Shown here piece by piece: positions 60,350 through 64,000 of a DNA stretch of 64,000 nt. Source of the stretch: Armillaria gallica. Its lineage: Eukaryota > Basidiomycota > Agaricomycetes > Agaricales > Physalacriaceae. Each line of letters opens with the position of its first letter. Positions within the stretch are counted from its first letter, which is position 1. A model generated the notes under the pieces. It searched no databases. It was given only the letters and a program-made list of their open reading frames with translations, and was not told where the DNA came from. The translations under genes were made by a program, and so were the position numbers. Location of the stretch: assembly GCA_037576215.1 (NCBI GenBank), contig JBANDB010000005.1, positions 2,604,001 to 2,668,000 on the forward strand, written 5' to 3'.

Positions 60350-63300
60350 ACCGACACGAGAGTACCAAGAGTGATTTCCTAATCCCCTTGTCGCTAAACC
60401 CAGTATCAACTAATCTGACCCTGATGACCCAGGGGTTATTGGATAGCGGCTGCACTAGCAGCACCATCAACCGAAGCTTTGTAGCAAAGCACGACCTAGA
60501 CACCCAGAAGGTGGCTGTCCCAATTCCGGTGTACAACGCAGATGGAACCCGTAACATGGGAGGAGACATCACTGAGTTCATTGAACTCTGAATGACAATA
60601 GGAGGCCATGCCGAGTGCATTGACCTCGCCATCACAAACCTTGGGAAGCAGGACATATACCTTGGGCATGACTGGCTTAAACACCATAATCCAAGTGTGA
60701 ACTGGAAAATGGGCAGTGTCATTTTTGGGCAATGCCAATGCGTAAAGAACCCACTAACACTCCCTGATGCCGATCCTGATGATCAATGGGACAAAGAGCT
60801 CAAGGACGGGGATACCATCCTTGCCATGCAAATGGAGGAGGAGTTGGTGATTCGTGCCATGCATCATGCCAATGACTTAGCGGCCAAGGCCAACATGGAC
60901 AAGCCAAAGAAGACCTTCGAAGAGATGGTACCAGCACACTACCACTCTTTCCATGACCTGTTCTCAAAAGAGAGCTTCGATGAACTTCCCAAATGAAAAC
61001 CCTGGGATCACGCCATCGAGCTCATCCCCAATGTGAAGTCCATGCTAGACTGCAAGGTCTACCAACTGAATTGAAATGAACAGGAACAACTCAACAAGTT
61101 CCTGGATGAAAATTTGGAATCCGGACGTATCCACCCCTCCAAATCCCCATTCGCCTCACCCTTCTTTTTCATCAAAAAGAAAGATGGCATGCTCTGACCA
61201 GTACAGGACTACTGCAAGCTCAATGAGATGACTATCAAGAATTGTTATCCATTACCACTCATCTCCGAACTCATTGACAAGCTTCACGGTGCCAAATACT
61301 TCACAAAACTCAACATCTACTGGGGATACAACAACGTCTGAATCAAGGAAGGCAATGAAGAGAAGGCCGCTTTCTGCACCAATTGAGGACTGTTTGAGCC
61401 AACAGTCATGTTTTTTGGACTAACTAACTTGCCTGCGACCTTCCAGTGGATGATGAATGACATCTTCTGCGACCTGATCGGTGAGGGAAAAGTAACCATT
61501 TACCTCAACAATATCCTGATCTTCAGCAAGAACTTGCACGGACATTGACAGATCGTGAAGCATGTTCTCCAACATCTCTGCAAAAACAAGCTTTTCCTGA
61601 AGGCAGAGAAGTGCGAATTTGAGGTCCTCAAAACTGAATACCTCGGTGTCATCATCAGCAAGAACTTGATACAGATGGATCCTGTCAAGATTGCCAGAAT
61701 CGTGGAATGGCCAACACTCCAACAGAAGAAGGAGTTACAATCCTTCCTCAGGTTTACAAACTTCTATCAAAAATTCATCAAGATGTACTCAAAGGTTGTA
61801 CGACCGCTCACTCAACTGACCAGCAACGTGGAATGGAAATGGGGAGAGGCACAGGACAAGGCCTTCCAAGAACTGAAGAGGCGTATGGCTGAGGATGTCA
61901 TCCTCGCCATCCCGACAGACACAGACCTGTTCAGGGTAGAAGCAGACGCTAGCAAAGGCACAGTTGGTGCAGTCCTCAGCCAGAAACAAAATGGTGTTTG
62001 GCGCCCAGTGGCCTTCATGTCTAAGGCACTGAGCGCTACAGAACGAAACTATGAAATCTACGACAAGGAATTGCTCGCTATTATGCTTGCACTGTCTGAG
62101 TGGCGCCATTACCTTATGGGCAGTGCCAAAAACATAGAAATCTGGATGGACCACAAAAATCTCCAGTATTTCCGACTCCCGCAAAAGCTAAATCGACAAC
62201 AGGCGCACTGGGTAACCGAACTCGCAGAATATCATTTCACCCTTCACCACAAGCCCGGCACCCAGAATGTGAAAGTGGACCTACTTTCACACCGACAAGA
62301 TCATGACCAAGGACAGGAGGATAATGGCAACATTACCGTCCTTCAACCCGCACACTTCTGTGCTCTCGTAATGCCAACGACGAACAAAATGCATCAACGG
62401 ATCGAAGAAGTAACACGACAGGAAGAGCTGTGGGATGATGGCATAGCCACATCCCTAAGTCATGCATGGGGAGTCACCAAGGAAGGAGGGCTTCTACGCT
62501 ACGATGGACACATCTACATCCCAAGGAGAACTTCTCTCCGAGGCGAAATCATTTCCCAAAGCCACGACCACATCACTGCAGGACATCCGGGCATCGAAAA
62601 GACCAAGGAACTGGTACTCAGAGAATACTGGTGGCCGAAGATGAAAAAGGATGTAGAGGCCTACATAAAAGGATGCGAGGTTTGCCAAAGCACCAAGTCC
62701 AGTACACAGGCCAAGGCCATGCCTCTCCACCTGAACAAGGTACCGACAGAACCCTGGACACATATTTCGGTCAACATGATCACTGGACTCCCAGAGTCAA
62801 ATGGCTACGATGCTCTTCTGATGATCGTCAGCAGATTCTCAAAAGCCATCATTCCCGTACCCTGTAACATCAAACTTTTGGCTGAAGGATGGGCCCGAAT
62901 CCTCCGCGATCACGTATACACCCGCCATAGAATGCCCCAAGTTGTGATCTCTGACCGAGGACCACAATTCGTATCCAAGTTCATGAAAGAGCTTTACCAA
63001 ATGCTCAACATTACTCAGAATGCGTCGACCGCCTTCCACCCACAGACAGATGGTCAGACAGAACGAGTCAACCAAGAAATTGAAAAGTATCTCTGGATCT
63101 TCATCAACCATCGACAGTCGGACTGGAGCGATTGGCTTCCCTTAGCAGAATTTGCTCACAACAACCGCATCCACAGCACGACCGGCAAAAGTCCCTTTAT
63201 AGTGCTTTATGGCCAGAATCCGAGAATCATACCAGACTCGACCTGAACGTCTCCCTTCATCAATCCCACCACAGCCAAATTCGCAAAGAATATGTCTCAA

Positions 63301-63990
63301 GTACACAAAGAGACTCATGATGTGCTAGAAAAGGCAGCTAGAAGAATGAAAAAGCAATATGACAAGAAAACGTGCCCTTCCCAAGGCTACAAAGTCAGAG
63401 ACCAGGTATGGCTAGACGCCACCAATCTCCACTTACCACAACCAAAAAAGAAGTTGGATGACAAGCGCATTGGCCCCTTCAAAATCATCAACAAGGCGGG
63501 AGCTTCCACTTACAAGCTCAAACTACTGCCCCACTGGAGAATCCATCCATGGTTCAATGAAAAACTCCTCATGCCGTACATCCTGCCAAGTTCCTGAACC
63601 AATCCCTTCCTCCCCCACTGCCTCCTGAACTCATCAACAACAAAGAAGAATATGAGATTGAAGCCATCTTGGACTCCTGTCCAAGGACAATATGGGAAAG
63701 ACACAGAGAGAAAAGCTGAAAAGTCATCCACTACTTCATCAAGTGGAAAGGATATACCCGTGAACATAACTCATGGGTACAAGAGGATGAGATGGAGAAT
63801 GCTCAGGAAGCGATAGAAGAATACGAACAGAGGGTGCACAATGCCAGAAGAGTAGACATCGCCAAAATTGTAACACCAAAAACCCATCAGAATGCGACAA
63901 TAATCCTTGACCACAAATACTTTGACAATGGGACTGCTCGTTACCTTACACAGTGGCAAGACGGATCCCAATTGTGGATCAAAGACTCCA
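60350..63990 (+). pseudogene. pol of the gypsy element: protease, RT, RNase H, integrase, chromodomain
   Basis: One frame runs from about 60361 to 63594. Protease has LLDSGCTSSTI (Asp at 60442). RT has [23 protein letters not shown] and [11 protein letters not shown], but YxDD reads YLNN (61501-61512). RNase H keeps EADASKGTVGAVL, YEIYDKELLAI and WMDHKNL. Integrase has the H2C2 finger (HDHITAGHPG..CEVCQ, 62.56-62.69 kb), the first catalytic Asp replaced by Asn (SVNMITGLP, 62773), VISDRGPQF and DGQTERVNQE. A one-base shift near 63.6 kb leads to the chromodomain (KVIHYFIKWKGYTREHNSWV). Stops in the main frame are all TGA: 60589, 60994, 61072, 61195, 61339, 61384, 61546 and 63244. The chromodomain frame has one at 63717. 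Confidence 0.93.
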
Positions 63991-64000
63991 CCAAATACTG

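Larger units (their letters stand above)
54585..64000 (+). mobile_element. Ty3/gypsy chromodomain retrotransposon, internal region (3' end outside the window)
   Basis: Order is leader, gag N-terminal part, an ACTAGT-rich insertion, gag with CCHC knuckle, protease, reverse transcriptase, RNase H, integrase and chromodomain, the order of Ty3/gypsy chromoviruses. Nearly all interruptions are single TGA codons in otherwise continuous frames, many where related elements have Arg. Two catalytic acidic sites are changed to Asn. It cannot move by itself. Confidence 0.92.

Noticed and set aside
60589..63246. Alternative genetic code (TGA read as an amino acid)
   Set aside because: The hAT transposase, the Smr gene and the remaining coding exons do not use internal TGA, and catalytic Asp-to-Asn changes in the same element indicate mutation.

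Overview
The window looks like a repeat-rich, NLR-containing region of a filamentous fungus, most likely an agaricomycete basidiomycete. The reasons are the short GT-AG introns (about 48-60 nt), the HeLo-like/NACHT/ankyrin STAND genes, a DUF1771-Smr gene of the type common in basidiomycetes, chromodomain Ty3/gypsy elements and a hAT transposon. The genus cannot be read from the sequence.

Layout, left to right. 1-1.6 kb is the 3' end of a decayed Ty3/gypsy element with its LTR. 1.6-7.1 kb is AT-rich, CpG-poor repeat DNA, including a 1.32 kb solo-LTR-like element (3919-5240). 7.1-11.2 kb (minus) is a HeLo-like/NACHT/ankyrin gene with six exons, 14 nearly identical 34-residue ankyrin units and one in-frame TGA. 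11.7-18.5 kb holds two tandem copies (A, B; minus) of an unclassified repeat unit here called R4. 18.5-25.6 kb holds R4 fragments and copy C (plus). 25.8-27.8 kb (minus) is an Smr-domain gene broken by a 508-bp hAT-type MITE with a perfect 8-bp target duplication. 30.3-30.9 kb (minus) is a sirtuin remnant. 31.7-33.2 kb is a series of exon-like tandem repeats. 33.2-40.9 kb holds R4 copies D and E (plus). 42.27-45.89 kb is a complete, apparently intact hAT element. 46.6-50.2 kb (plus) is a second, heavily decayed copy of the NACHT-ankyrin gene. 50.8-54.1 kb is repeats, including a second copy of the 1.32 kb element. 54.2-64 kb is the 5' LTR, gag and pol of a Ty3/gypsy chromovirus-like element.

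Two large-scale patterns stand out. First, the arms [NACHT-ankyrin | R4 | R4] (7.1-18.5 kb, minus) and [R4 | R4 | hAT | NACHT-ankyrin] (33.2-50.2 kb, plus) are in mirror-image order, as in a large inverted segmental duplication around a spacer with the Smr and sirtuin loci. Second, decay is dominated by C-to-T/G-to-A changes. The gypsy gag-pol frames are broken almost only by TGA where Arg (CGA) is expected, its RT YxDD motif reads YLNN, and the right NACHT gene has lost a splice donor by a CpG-to-CpA change. This is the signature of cytosine methylation or RIP-like mutation.

The only protein-coding unit that looks fully intact is the hAT transposase (946 codons in three exons). The left NACHT-ankyrin gene is intact except for one TGA. 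The R4 units hold no intact gene, but conserved intron signals suggest each derives from a pair of divergently transcribed genes.
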